NCBI GenBank assembly: GCA_905183005.1
Contig: CAJJDO010000115.1
Span: forward strand, 194,105 to 258,104
Reading direction: 5' to 3'
From: Paramecium pentaurelia
Lineage: Eukaryota; Ciliophora; Oligohymenophorea; Peniculida; Parameciidae
DNA: 64,000 nucleotides
Numbering within the stretch: the stretch's first letter is position 1; each line of letters starts with the position of its first letter. The notes under the pieces were generated by a model. The model was not told the origin of the DNA. It searched no databases and saw only the letters and a program-made list of their open reading frames with translations. This document shows positions 1-12,542 of the stretch, piece after piece. The translations under genes were made by a program, and so were the position numbers.

Positions 1-915
1 ATTAATGAAATCTAAATATTGTATCGATTAAATCACCCAAATATTGTCAAAATTAAAGAAATATATGATAAATCTAATTAAATAGTCATCATACATGAAT
101 ATGTAGATGGTTAAACTTTAGAAAGATTCATAAATGAACATGGAACCTAATTACATTAAACTGAAATTTAATCAATTATGAGAGTAAAAATAATATTAGA
201 TTTCTTTTTAGGAAATTTTGTTAGCAATTGTTTATATCCATGAATAAGGTTTATTACATAGAGACATTAAACCAGATAATATAATGATAGATAAAAACTT
301 GAATATTAAGATAATTGATTTTGGCTTGGCGACAAAACAAGGTAGTCCGTTATGCATTTAAAAATGTGGAACTCCTGGATACATTGCACCTGAAATTATT
401 AATTCTAAAAAATCTTAATACAACACCAAAAGTGATATATTCAGTCTTGGAGTTGTATTCTATAAACTGTAAATTACATTCATAATCATATTAGAATTAC
501 ATCACAAGATTTATTCTAGTAATCATAATTAGATAATTTGTAATACTGCTATTAAGAAAATATACTATCAATGGAGCATTTCATTGAATATAATATACCT
601 GAATCATGCTTTGATTTATTATCTAGCATGTTATTTTATGATAAGAACAAAAGAATAAGTGCAAAAGAGTGTTTATAACATAACTATTTTAAAGAGAGTC
701 TTAGACCTTCTGCCAAGAAATCTTAAATCTTACTATAATAATCTACATAATTCGTTTAATAATAATAATAATAATAATAATCAACTATGTTTTAGTCATA
801 ATTATCAGAAGGTAGTAGAAAGTATTCAAGAAAAATTAGTGATAAAACAAATAATCGATCGTATAATTCTTATTAAATTCTTTAGATTATCATACAAAAA
901 GTCGGTTAAATCTGA
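1..915 (+). CDS. protein kinase domain protein, 5' truncated by window edge
   Basis: Ciliate-code reading is open from base 1 to TGA 913-915, about 286 residues, with introns 184-211 (28 nt) and 469-494 (26 nt). The window starts inside the N-lobe, just before the residues HPNIVKI. The catalytic loop HRDIKPDN, the DFG motif as DFGLA, and the APE region (GTPGYIAPE) are all intact, so an active Ser/Thr kinase is expected. The glycine loop and catalytic Lys lie outside the window. A run of eight TAA codons near 757-781 encodes polyGln in the C-terminal tail. The kinase group cannot be fixed; the loop and activation segment look CAMK/NEK-like. What is seen is the motif set; the activity is inferred. 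Confidence 0.9.
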
Positions 916-1685
916 TAGTTCAATATGATGATGAACATTTTCTATATGATATTTACTCGAGTTATATATATAAATTGTAAATTAAATTTAAATTATCTAT
1001 TGATTTCACTTTAAATAAATCTAATTTGTTTAAAACCCTATCAGATAGTGTAATTAATCATTATACGACAGATTTTGTAATTAAGAAATCTGATATAATT
1101 TTTATATTAACTTACCTAAAAATTGATACTGTTCTTATTGATTAATTAATAATTATGAAGCTAAAAATTTTGAAATAATGTGATTTTTATTTTAAAAACT
1201 ATTGAAATAAAAGTTTAATTCATTTTGAAAATAGATTAATCTTAAACTTATCAATCTTATTGATTTTGAAAACAAAATGAAATTTATATTCTTAAACAAA
1301 AAGAAGTTTGTATATTTATTATAAATATTTAAGAAAATAAACACTTTAGTTTTATTTATTCTATTTTAAAGAATTTGCTAATGTTAAAAGTTCTTTATTT
1401 ATATTCTTATTTTTATAATTATAGCTAATTAAGAAGTTATAATATTCTTAACAAATTTATATTTCTACATCCAAAAAAAAATTAATAATTTTCTCTGTTT
1501 AAACAATTATGTTAAGAAATACCTTTATAAGATTAAATATTAATAACTAACCTTAATCCTAAATTAAATATGCTAAATGAAAGAGTTAAGAATAAATAAG
1601 TTTATTATTTAACTACTTTTTAACAATATAGTAAATCACAATTATTATTTAATCTCTTTTAATAATAATTTTTTTATTAATTTTT
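916..1685. other. intergenic, AT-rich
   Basis: Very AT-rich with frequent TGA in all plus-strand frames. I see no coding signal or RNA gene. It separates the 3' end of the kinase from the start of the MRH protein and must hold the promoter of the latter. Confidence 0.6.
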
Positions 1686-2435
1686 ATGATTTCTTTAATA
1701 TTAGTGTTATAACTTACAACAATTCTTGGTTGCGAATTCAAATAAGAAGATCATTATTACAATTTAACAAAGCTTTAAAGAACTGAACCATACATAGTGA
1801 AAGCATCTGCTGATTCAAGTTTTTTCAAAATGGCTTATTGTATAATTATTAATTGAATTAGAGTTTAATTTTTGTGGGAATCACCCTAAACATTGTTAAG
1901 GTTAAAGTGGAGCATATTAGGCATTAGAAGTAATGGGAATATTAACTGATTCTTGTGAAATATTAGGTAAACCTGAGAATTAATAAATTTCTTTGATTGA
2001 AAACGGATTATAGATAACTTATTCATAAGGGTCATAATGTGAAAACAATTAAAAAAAGAGTGTAAATTTCAACATTCTATGCAGTCCAGAACCTGATTAA
2101 AATTTTGCATTGCTTTCAGAAGATAATTGTCATACTGCGTATAATTTAATTTAATAAAAGGTTTTAATTGAAATCACCAGCAGGATGCAAATTGTAATAT
2201 TCAACATAACCATTATATATCTATTATCTAAGTGGAATTGGCATATTATTAATGATTTTAGGAGCATGTTTTGGATATAAATAATTACAAAAGAAAAAAG
2301 ATGAGAAATCTGATTAATATGTAAAGAAAAATAATAAATTAGGAAAAACTTAATAGTGATTAACCTTAAATATAGAATAAAAATCCAGATTAGAGTACTA
2401 CTGTTGTTATTAATCAAGAAGCACCATCCTCATGA
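1686..2435 (+). CDS. type I membrane protein with MRH-like (mannose-6-phosphate receptor homology) lumenal domain
   Basis: 227 residues after removing three 22-nt introns (1840-1861, 2139-2160, 2321-2342). The start MISLILVLQLTTILGC is a clear signal peptide. The lumenal part has the Cys pattern and motifs of MRH/ATG27-like domains (NFCGNHP, CSPEPD near the end, a further Cys in SPAGC). One transmembrane helix (SGIGILLMILGACFGY) follows, then a short charged and Gln-rich cytosolic tail ending at TGA. The family is known for cargo binding in the Golgi-endosome-vacuole route, so a trafficking role is inferred. The mannose-binding residues were not verified, so lectin activity is unproven. Confidence 0.78.
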
Positions 2436-2626
2436 TTTAAATAAAGTGATTTATCATTTATATATTAAAAATGACTAATATAATATTATATTAATTTGCA
2501 ATATGCCAGATAATTTAAATTTTAATTCACTTAAAAGTATTAATTTTAATCTAAATTAATTAATTTCATTTTAATCTATTATAAGATTGGATAAAATTAT
2601 AATATTTTATAAACAATATAGATAAA

Positions 2627-4697
2627 TCAATTTTATTCTGAAGAAACCTTTCCTTTTAGTATTTTCTATTCGTTGTTTACGAATTAAGTTTCAGTTTTAA
2701 TAATCTCAAAACCCCATTTATTTGCTATTGTATTATTTTTCATTTTTTAATTTATCATTTCTTTCTTTGTACTCCATTCATACCCTTCTTGAGTATTAGT
2801 TAAAGTTGCTAATCCAACCTCAATTTAACTTTAAACAATTTAATACTAAAAATTTCCTTTTATTCCCTTTATCTAAAAGAGCTCTTAATACTATTCATCA
2901 TCTAAAAGAGACACAAAACCTTATTTAAAATATTATTTATCAATTGGAATGCTTTCTTATGGTATTTACAAATTATTTTATTTTTCAATAATACAATTAA
3001 ATTCAAAATCATATGTTAATATATTTTGATTCCTATTTTAATTATTAAAATCAATCAAAGCTAGATAAAATGCTTCATGAAAATAAACATTAAAAGGAAA
3101 TTCTTTAAAAGAAAAACGATTATTTGAGCAATAATAACAATCACAAAATTAAAGACATTTTTATTCGTAATCATTTGTCTAGATTTATTCAATTCTATTA
3201 TAAAAGCTTTCAAATTCAATAATTCTCTATTCTGGGCAATTCTTAAGAATTAATGGCAGTTTAATAATGTTTCTACTGTTATAATTACAATATAAATTAA
3301 AAAAAGTGAATCTTTAACATTAAAAGCTTTATTAAAGATATTACTTAAAATCTGATAAATCAAGTTTTTATTTTGACATAAACTCTTCTTTCATAAATTT
3401 TTTTCCATTATATCTTATTATTTAATCAACATTTTCTAAAAGTCCTTATTCTTAAGCGTTAAACAAGTTTGTATCAAAATAGACAATTTTTGAAATATTT
3501 ACATTAAAACTATATTCTTTCTCACATAAAACGCACTTAATAGGTCTAATATTCTATTTATATTTTCTTTTTTATGATTAAAAATTAGAAATTATTGATT
3601 TTAAATTCATTACTTTAGATATAGGGCAATTAACACATCTAGCAGGTTATTCTATATTCTAATCCATTACTAAAACTTAAAATAACTTATATCTATGAAG
3701 TCTTAGATTTTATTCTATCTGAACACCTGGAGTCCTTTGTAAAATAGTATAAGCAATTGTATTAACTTATTTTTGATAATCTTAATAGTCTTTGTCAGAA
3801 GCGGAAAATTATTATTTAAATTCTTATTTTTATATTTGATCAATTTATGGATCTACAATCACATCATCTTATTAAATTTTTAGAGTAATTGGATTATATA
3901 TATATTTATAAATAGTTGGTAGCTCTTTTTTTATCAATTTCAATAATTCTTTATCTAAGTAGATATTTTGAAATATTTTTTCTTAAGTTGAAATATCTAC
4001 TTTAACTTTACATTATCTTTATTTACATTTGAATTATTTTAATTAATCATTTTAACTATTATTATTACTATTCTCCTATTAATATATTAATAAACTGGCT
4101 AAATCATAACATTCTGGATGTTGACACTATATGAATCTTATAGGAAAATTAATTTAAACAAAATCTAATAAGCAAATCACTTTAAAAATAATTTGATTTT
4201 GATTATTTTTACTAATCCTTTACAATATTTATGAAATATTAATAGAATTTTATGAGTCCATTAGTATTTTGATCTGTTAAAGAACAAAATTTTATTAAAG
4301 TACTTAATCAAATTTCTTTGCCCTTAAAAATTGATGGAATAAGTAATTATGAATTACAACTCCAAAGTCAAAAATTTCATTTATTTCTTCATTTGAATTC
4401 CATCTTATATCCTTTTATAATTAACGAGGATGCTTAATTGTGATGTTATTACATGAACATGTAAAGTATCCTTATTAATTAATTGATTATAGAACTGTTT
4501 CTAAGTTTAATGCAAATCTAGTATGATCACAATTTAATGTTAAAACCTTTATAATATATTATTATATATAATTTTACAGGATATTTATATCTATTATTAT
4601 TTTCATCTGTTAGTTTTATTTAAGTGTAATTCAATAAACCTTAATATTATTGAAGATATTGAATAGAATTCTAAATAGTAAAAGGTTATTGATTCAT
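2627..4697 (-). CDS. large protein with repeated SP-RING/MIZ-like zinc modules
   Basis: 679 residues; one 31-nt intron near the N-terminus. Several stretches share the SP-RING layout: a hydrophobic strand, a Cys-x-His or Cys pair, a Phe-Asp-Leu-like element, then a Cys-x-x-Cys or Cys-x3-5-Cys. Clear examples are LNCDHTRFALNLETVL with a following FTCSC, and IQCQHPECYDLASLL with FKCKQRQC. More degenerate ones are PARCVNCPISKVMNLKSII with IKCVLC and a C-terminal CDCYYC unit. SP-RING proteins (PIAS/Siz family) are SUMO E3 ligases, but tandem divergent copies are unusual and the usual N-terminal SAP or PINIT domains are not visible. SUMO ligase activity is only a hypothesis. The gene lies 60 bp downstream of the Tubby stop codon on the same strand. 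Confidence 0.72.
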
Positions 4698-4757
4698 TTT
4701 TTTTTTAAAATAAATATGATAATTAATAAATTAAGAGATTTATATAAATTTGATAAT

Positions 4758-5890
4758 TCATTTTAATTTAATTTCAAATTAAGTGATACATAGTGCAAAT
4801 GCCTATAAGATAGAAAGAGGATGACATATATCTAAATTATAATATTCATCACCACATTTGCCAAATTATAGTATAAATTCTTCATCATTTTATTAATTAT
4901 TAGAAATGATAATAAAATTTTTATTAGAAGCTGCTCTCACTCTTTATGTGAATTTTAATTAATATGCATTCTTTTCTTCACTAAATGTAGGAGGTCTTGA
5001 AACTAATTACATTACATTTTCATTCTTTGATTAACTAAATGCTTTTTAGATACCTTAATTTTATGTAATAGGTTTAAAATCTTAAGGCTATCCATTAATT
5101 ACTGATGGGATTAATACATTTATTGATTTGAGTCCTAAACTAGATTTCTTATAAAAATAAACTGCATATTCCCTTCTTGTAGTTTCTAATTGACCACTTT
5201 TATTAGGATCATTACCATTATCATATAAATAAAATGAATTCTCAATTGTTCCATATTTCAAATTTCCTATACATACTGATTTATTGTTAGAATTAAAGTT
5301 CTCTACATTACTTGAAATTATATAATTTGATTTCCTCTTTGTTGATTGTCTTTTACCAGCACATAGAAATTTTAAGCTTTCTGAGAAATACAATTCAAAT
5401 TTAGGGTAGAAATTGCAAAATCCCTTCTTATTTTTAATTAAAGTACATTATACTATCTTATCTAGTAATAAATAACATTTATAAAGATACCTACAGGTAC
5501 AGGTTAAGTCAAGAAATGTTAAACATCTGGAATATATTAAGGAGCATAGAATATTAAGTTTTGATTATTTAATCTTTCAGTCATTACGTTAACTTGTAAG
5601 AGTGAAGTGTCCATTCTTTACTTTGAATTCAGTTAATCAAGCAATTAATCTGATTTATTTTACTATTCATTAGGTCCAGTTTCATTTATGTCATAAATTT
5701 TATTATTCCCATAATTTTCAACACATTTCAGGTTTAAATTTACATTCATTGGAGAAAATAGTTTACTTTTAGGTATCAAATCCTCATCAAATTAATCAAA
5801 TTGTATCAATTCTTCCTTTTTTTTATTATTGCAAACTGATACTTGGGTATTTTTTATTTATAAAATAGAAATGCCATTTGTTGTTTGCAT
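4758..5890 (-). CDS. Tubby-like protein (C-terminal Tubby domain)
   Basis: 367 residues after removal of a 29-nt intron at 5462-5490. The C-terminal two thirds show the Tubby barrel in order: IVQCTLIKNKKG, the LCAGKR strand, SNYIIS, the GTIENSFYLYDNG strand, RREYAVYFY, the INVLIPSV strand, and the terminal helix region (NLDICHPLSILQAFALCI). The known family binds phosphoinositides and carries membrane receptors into cilia with IFT-A, which fits a heavily ciliated cell. The N-terminal third is low in similarity and Asn/Gln-rich. The start is the first ATG (5888-5890) after a very AT-rich upstream region. The splice restores the domain reading frame. Confidence 0.93.
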
Positions 5891-7115
5891 ATTATATTAA
5901 TTAATTAATAATATACTTTTATTTATAAAATAATCAATTTACTATCCAGAAAAAAAATGATTCCATTTTTCCTTAAAAAATTGGACTATATTTCTATAAA
6001 TAAGGATTCCCCTTAATTGAAACTTGTTATAAAAGTGGGAAATCATTAAGTATTATATTTAATCTTCTCTATATATTAATGTAGAATTCATTATTTGTAA
6101 TAATATATTAAGTTATTTTATAAAGAAAGTATATAATTAGTTTATATACATTTTATGTATATCATTTTACTTATATCATATATATTTACATTAATATATT
6201 AAAGTATATCAATCATGTGTCTAAATATATATATATATTTTGTATAATATATATACTTCTTTATTTTAGTATTATTGATTATATTATATATACATAAGAT
6301 TGATCATTTATATTCAAATAACCTTTATTGAGACATAATTCATTTCATATATTAAAATGAGATTATATAAATAATGAATATTGAGAGTTGGATTAACAAA
6401 ATGATTTTTAATATAAGATTAATATACCATATATCTTGTAAATGTATTATTTTATAGAATCTATTGAATTTATTTTTGGGCTAAGTCAATTTTTTTATAT
6501 CAGCATTTTTTTTAGAAGTCTAAAAAATGTATATTATAAATGAAATTAAATGTATTTGAGGCTTCTATTTACTAAGATTTCTTTATTAACAAGACTTAAA
6601 TCCTATAATTTACTATTCTCTTATCATTGATTTACCATCAATATTCATATCCTTTTTTATATAAACACTTATATATATATATATATAAATTATAATGATA
6701 CATTATAAATATCTTAATAAATATATTTATGTTTAATTATTAACATAATGGATCTCAAATTCATAAACTTAGATATAGATTATGAGATATACAAAAAATG
6801 GAATTAAATTTATTACTTTTACTTAACATTTATTAGGGTATGTGGTGATATTTATATATTTGTAACTATTGGTTGATGGAATACAGATCTAATAAAATTG
6901 ATTAAGGCAATTTAATTATAATTGTTGTAATATGATTTATCATAAATATTTTCATTTAGTTTATTATATGATAAAAAATTTGAAAATTTTAGTATCTTGA
7001 TGTTTATGTGAATTATGTTCAATAATAGATGAAGCATTTTGTAGTATTAAGTAATCTATAAATTTCAAATTTAAATGGAATTAATTGTATAATTATTTTT
7101 TTAATTTGTACAGCC
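5891..7115. other. 1.2-kb intergenic region with TA-rich tracts
   Basis: Extremely AT-rich, with simple TA runs (for example 6225-6240 and 6670-6687) and no open frame of note under the TGA-only code. It lies between the divergent Tubby and cyclin genes, so it carries both promoters. It is several times longer than the typical gap in this window. I see no RNA gene or intact mobile element. Confidence 0.55.
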
Positions 7116-7965
7116 ATGATTTCTTTTGCTGAAATAAGAGATTTATTCACTAGATAAAAAGTATCATTTTTATTGATTCTCTTAGCCAAAAACTCTCAAT
7201 AAGCTTAATCCATACTATTAATATGATTCCTCTAGTACTTGCAGAAGGGATATACTAATCTAATGGACTGTGGCAGTAATTATTTAATATTATAATTAGC
7301 AATCATCTCAATTCAAGCATTCCATAAAAACTTTAGAACTGGCTGTCCTTATTATAGATACATACTTAAATTATTTTAATATTACTGTAGAATACCTTTA
7401 ACTGTTGGGTATATCGGCATATTCAATTGCCTCTAAAGTACTTATAATTCTTATAAAATTTAGTTTAATGAGACAGAGATCATGTCTTAAATTAAATTGT
7501 ATAATCAAGATAACTAGGCCTTGTACAATGATGAAGAATATGATGAAATGGAAGAATAAATTCTTAAAGCCATGGGATATTAGTTAAATCTTATAACTTC
7601 ATCAGATTTTTTATTAGCCATGAATGTTTAAGTCGATGAGAACATCTAAAATTTGTTGATGTTCATTCTAATAGGTAAAATATACATATAATATATAAAT
7701 AGACTTCGAAATTTATCAATATTCTCATTTCGAATTGGCTTTGGCAATCATGCATTTTCAAAATGATTCAAGGTTGGCTTTTTCAGAGAAAATTCTTACC
7801 GTATCTTAAATTATTCATAAAAAAATAATTAAAGCTCAAGAAATCTAATGTGATAAATCTGAATAAGAAGACACTAAATCTATTGAAAGAAGTCCCTCAA
7901 TTCATAAAAAGATTACCAAAAAAAGAGAATCTTAAAAACAAAGATAAATATAACAACAGAATTGA
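7116..7965 (+). CDS. cyclin (N-terminal cyclin box)
   Basis: 256 residues after splicing introns 7161-7185 (25 nt), 7438-7463 (26 nt) and 7675-7702 (28 nt); the spliced length is exactly 257 codons. The cyclin box is evident: the CRRDILIQWTVAVI helix, then ELAVLIIDTYLNYFNI, YLQLLGISAYSIASK (the conserved Leu-Gln-Leu-x-Gly...Ser-Lys element) and a second fold half with SDFLLAMN. Cyclins activate CDKs; the subtype cannot be assigned. The gene is short, starting just before the box, with a Lys/Gln-rich tail ending at TGA 7963-7965. With the standard code only two small shadow frames are visible. Confidence 0.88.
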
Positions 7966-8689
7966 ACTAGTGTTGTTATATTTCGTTTCAATATTGATCA
8001 AAAAAAAAATGAACAAAATATTATTTTTTGTTTCTTTTTAATTAAATCAAAGAAAGTTTCTCATCATCCATTAATAATTTATCTGATCAATATATTTTAA
8101 TTTAATTTAAAATACATATTCTTTATTATTTGTTCATTCATATTGAAAATATAAGAGTTTAGAATGATTTCTATTAAATATGTATTGCTTAAATATAATA
8201 TTATGGAGTACATATTACTAATAAGCCGAAGATCACATTTATATCAAATAATTAATTACTGAAATTTATTGATTCTAATAATAAAGTTTACCCCCTTTAA
8301 TTGATAATAAATTAATATTATATTACATCATTTTCTATTCTCAACTATTCTAGAAAGTTAAATCTTTGAAAACTACAATTACTTTTCAATATGATCATCT
8401 AACAAGTTTACAACATTTAATACAAATTAATCATATTTCTAAATAATTCAACAAAAATTCTCAAAATTTTAATTATTGTGATTCCATGTTATTCTTATAT
8501 ATTTATTATATTTTTAGAATAAAACTAGTAATATATTAACAAATATGAATGAATTATTTAAATGATGAATTATAAAATAAATTTTATTTATGTTCAGATT
8601 TTGTGGGAATTAATTAAAAGAGCTCCTAATTAATGTTTATAAAATATATACTAAAAATTCCCTAATATATTGTCTATTGAATATTGCTA
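7966..8689. other. intergenic, AT-rich
   Basis: No open frame or motif recognised between the cyclin stop and the decayed locus that follows. Base composition is uniform and AT-rich. Confidence 0.5.
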
Positions 8690-9590
8690 AAGTTGTAATT
8701 AAGTTTGTGTTAAATTTTTTGTAATGATCATCTAAATCATCATCATTATGTAAAAAGAAGAAATAATTATTTTTGTTTAGTCTCCCATCATTTTTATCCA
8801 AATATGAATTTATAAAATAATCAACACTTGAGTATAATAAATTAAAATGTATTACGAGCATTTAATACAGGATCATTGACATCATTAGATATAAACAAAT
8901 TCCAATGTATTTATGGTAAACCTGCTCATGAAAATACATTTATATGAGCACCTTGTGGTAGCGCAACTTATTCAAAAAATAGTTATTAAGAATTAGTGCA
9001 ATTAAGATAATTGTAAATTTAATAATATTTTCCCTGAAAGAAAGCTAATATAATTTCTCTCAGATCAATTTTTATGAAGTAAATATGTTAAATTAGTATA
9101 AGAATTCTTATGCTTAAAGCACTGTCTTTAGTAGAGCTTCTTCAAATTTTATATCAATTTTTCTCACTTCATAATGATCTTTAATCTTTTTGTATAAAGA
9201 GGATTTAAATAGTATGGAAATTCTTGAGTATTATATTTTAACATTAATAGCTTATATATGTAAATGAGGCTGATCCTGATATGAAAATGTATATAATTAG
9301 ATCATGTCAATTTAATCATAGCTAATATTTTGATCATCATCCAATGCATGTTTATTAACCAGTTTGTAAATCTTAAGATTTATATATTAATATCTTAAAC
9401 AATATCTAGATTTACAGATCTTATACTTTAGAAAACCCAATTACAAAAGATTTGAGTTATTAATGTTTATGTAAATTTTGTTTATCTGGAGATACAGATT
9501 CATAAAAAGTAGATCGTTGTTTAAAATGTGAATTGATTTTAGAATAATATTGTATATCAAAATTATAAAGTATTTTATAATTACTAATAA
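8690..9590 (+). pseudogene. decayed Cys/His-bearing coding remnant
   Basis: Two plus-strand stretches look translated. About 8690-9047 reads through with plausible composition (for example GSLTSLDINKFQCIYGKP and APCGSATYSKNSYQEL) but is broken by TGA at 8945-8947. About 9250-9590 is open and holds Cys and His clusters (CQFNHSQYFDHHPMH and later CLCKFC, CLKC) that resemble a zinc-binding or C1-like module. I could not join them with legal short introns or find a start. A decayed gene, or an extra gene whose exons I failed to resolve, are both possible. The second stretch is in frame with the ADO gene that follows and could instead be an N-terminal extension of it. Confidence 0.35.
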
Positions 9591-9595
9591 TAAAT

Positions 9596-10267
9596 ATGTA
9601 AAATTTAATCAAAGAGTCCAAAAGAATATACTCTTAATTTTTATTACATGGACCAAAATATTTGGATACATTTGATTATCAACCTATAACAACATTTACA
9701 ATCGAAGCACTAAAAACAAAGTCTCTTCAAGATTATATAAATAAGAATTTGACTATGTACTAAGAAATTTCAATGTTGCCTATATAATTTGAACCAGATA
9801 ATAGTTTTGCATTTGCAATATTTACACTTGCACCATAAGTAACTATGCCTTTACATGATCATCCTGATATGTTTGTATTATCTTATGTTTTACATGGAGA
9901 AGGAATTAGAGAAGGATGGAATATAAAATAGGTTGATTAAGAAAAAGTCAATTAATTTAAGAAAACAACTATTTAATAAGATATTAGAGTTGAAGCAGAA
10001 GAATTACCTAGTTTAAGTTTAAAAACTGGTGATATTTGTTATACTACTCCAAATAAATGTAATTTGCATAGTTTTATTAATGTAATAAAATAAATAATTA
10101 AAGAATAGTAGCACTTAACCATTTGTTTTTCTTGATATTATTGTACCTCATTATGATGAAAGTATAAATAGAACAATAACATATTTTTAACGTAACAACA
10201 AAGAAAATCAATTAAAATTGATTCAATAAGATGAGTATTACTAATCTTTATTCTTTTTAGATTGTGA
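9596..10267 (+). CDS. cysteamine / N-terminal-cysteine thiol dioxygenase (ADO/PCO family)
   Basis: 207 residues after removing introns 10082-10103 (22 nt) and 10235-10260 (26 nt). The cupin metal motif is visible: MPLHDHPDMFVLSYVLHGEG supplies the His-x-His pair and NLHSF the third His, followed by PFVFLDIIVPHYDES, the typical C-terminal strand. ADO and plant PCO enzymes add O2 to thiols, including N-terminal Cys of proteins, and act as oxygen sensors feeding the N-degron pathway. An oxygen-sensing role here is inference. The ATG at 9596 was chosen because it places the start where the family usually begins, although the frame stays open upstream. Confidence 0.88.
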
Positions 10268-10400
10268 TTTTATGATAAATGTATATTTTTACATTAAATA
10301 ATTTATATTTAAAATAGAGATCTAATAATAATAATAATAATAGAAATTTTAATAATAATTACAAAAATTCTCATTTATATATGCTGTTGTTATATTAATT

Positions 10401-10904
10401 TCATTAAATTTATGTTAATAATTCTTCTAACTTTTGAAGTTTAGAAGTAAAAGGATTAGGCATTTTAAGTGGATTAAATTATTAAAATTATTAATTTCTT
10501 TCAGGATTTCCTTTAATAAAATCAGCTAATAGTTAATCTTGACTTTATTAATATTATGAATATTAGGTGAAAATATCACTATGATATTAAACAATAATTT
10601 GATTTAAATTCAAATCAGGAGGTTACACATCTTTATTAATTTGCATTAATTTTAAATTACTTGAACTCTATTCTAATTTTTTAAACTATGATGAAAGCAT
10701 ATTTAACATCTTATTTGGAAATTATTTTATTAATTACTCTTTACTAATTTTATTGATGTCACTCTACTACTATGATTGATTTTAGAGTGATTTATCTGTT
10801 TCTTTTTTCAAGAATCCACTTTAAAATCGATCTTATCTATCTTGATTTGAGTGTAATTCTTTTTGTGATTTTATTTTTTTCTTTGCTTTTGATTAATTAT
10901 TCAT
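10401..10904 (-). CDS. small Gln/Lys-rich protein, unrecognised
   Basis: 167 residues, intronless, from ATG at 10902-10904 to TGA at 10401-10403. It is basic and Gln/Ser-rich at the N-terminus with a more hydrophobic, possibly helical middle (NKMLNMLSSQFKKLEQ) and ends KLQKLEELLTQIQ. No signal peptide or transmembrane helix is visible. It is divergent from the transporter gene, sharing a 77-bp upstream region. I do not recognise a family. Continuous reading with in-frame TAA/TAG codons and no TGA supports it as real. Confidence 0.65.
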
Positions 10905-10981
10905 GTTAAATATAATAATAATGCGTCTATTCTTAATTTAAAGGTATTTATAGGCTATATTGAACACTATAATAAATAATC

Positions 10982-12365
10982 ATGAACAAAAGCAGCTTCA
11001 TTCCTATCTTTACTTTATCCAATGGAATGGTATTTCAAATTCATTACTGTTTATTAGATTGGATCAGCTCCTATAATACTTCCTGTTTTGTATAATCAAT
11101 ATGGGTTCTTAAATGGAGTAGTTTTCTCATTCATCATATGTTTGACATCCTGTATTACATGTCTGATTGTTAAGAAATATCATCTAAAAAAAGAAGTCTT
11201 AATACTAGTTTATTATAGGTTGACTTACAATTTCTGATTAATCGAATTTTAGGACCCAAATTTTAAACAACATTCAATTTCATAACAATCATCTTTTATA
11301 TTGCTTGTGCATAAATTTAAGTAATAATTTCTTGTTCACTCATTTATTCTGTGATATCCTTATTTGTTAACTCAGCTCCATAAGTAAGATAATATAGATA
11401 TAATATTAGAATGTATTCACTTTCACTTAATTCTCATACTAAATTCTTGGAATGATTTACATTCTTATTTTGTTACCTACATTTTTTATCAAAGATATTA
11501 CACCATTACTTAAACTACCTACTTATGCATCTTTAGCAACACTTTTAGCTGTTATTTTCATTATCTTCTAAGGTTCCAAAACACCAACAATTTCTCTATG
11601 GAAATCAAATGATGTATAAATATTTCCTTATTATTATATAGATTGCTGTATTACCTAGTGTGTTTTAATTAGCTTTTTTGGGTCATAGTTTAGTGGTTCC
11701 ACTTCTATCTAAATCAGAAAGTAAACACAAATCAAGAGATATTATAATTGCCTATATTTTAACATTTACAATTTATTAAGTTGTTGGTCTTTTTGGTAGT
11801 TATGCACTATTTGAAAGAAAACCATAAGAAGGATTATCTGGATTTACAATTTTAGATTACTTTCCATAATCATAATTATTTGTAATTATTCTACAAGTAA
11901 ATAATAAATAAATTAAATAGATTCTATTATTTATTTAAATTAGTTTGCTTCTTCCAATTATTTAATATGTAGCTAGATTAAGATTTTTTGCATTCTTTAA
12001 TGCTAAAAATCCTAAACCTTACATGCTAATTATTTTTTCATTTGTATTTGCATTTATTTGTTTATTTTTTGAAATGATGAATTTAAATTTAGAAAATTTA
12101 ATAAGTTACACAGGGTAATTATATAATATTAATAAAAAGTGCAATCATAGGAACTATAATTGGATATATTTTACCAATTGCTTGTCACATTAAAATGAAA
12201 TATTTTAATAATAAAAAAGTTTAAGAATTGAATTTGATTGAATCAAGTTAAGAATTATAAACAAAAAAAATTGGAAAATTAGAAATCTTATTTGATTGTT
12301 TAGGTTGTGGAATAATTTTATCTATTGGTTTAAGTGTATTGGTACTTAGATTTATTTATGTATGA
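10982..12365 (+). CDS. amino-acid transporter (AAAP / auxin-permease-like family)
   Basis: 409 residues after removing six introns: 11030-11057, 11196-11218, 11384-11409, 11614-11641, 11897-11920 and 12115-12139 (23-28 nt). The start of helix 1 carries the family signature (FTLSNGMIGSAPIILPVLYNQYG) and is only seen once intron 1 is spliced. About ten further hydrophobic segments follow, with the loop FKTTFNF, an AFLGHS segment and a C-terminal helix pair. The family moves neutral or cationic amino acids with protons across plasma or vacuolar membranes; substrate cannot be read from sequence. It ends at TGA 12363-12365. Confidence 0.9.
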
Positions 12366-12542
12366 TTTTTTAACCATTTATATAATATTATAATTTAATA
12401 TGACTTAAATATAAGAATTAATAATATGATAGTATTAATTTACATAATTTAGATTCTTGATTTAATGTATGATATTAATATATTATTATTAGTTTATTAT
12501 TTTTAATTAAGTTTTCTATAATTAATTAGATAATCGTTAAAA

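Noticed and set aside
5891..7115. Internal eliminated sequence (IES) candidates at TA-flanked stretches
   Set aside because: TA dinucleotides are everywhere in this AT-rich DNA and no germline sequence is available to compare; the signal is not distinguishable from background.
8945..8947. TGA as a possible Trp or Cys codon
   Set aside because: TGA ends every confident gene here, so an isolated in-frame TGA in a weak locus is better explained by decay or an unresolved intron.
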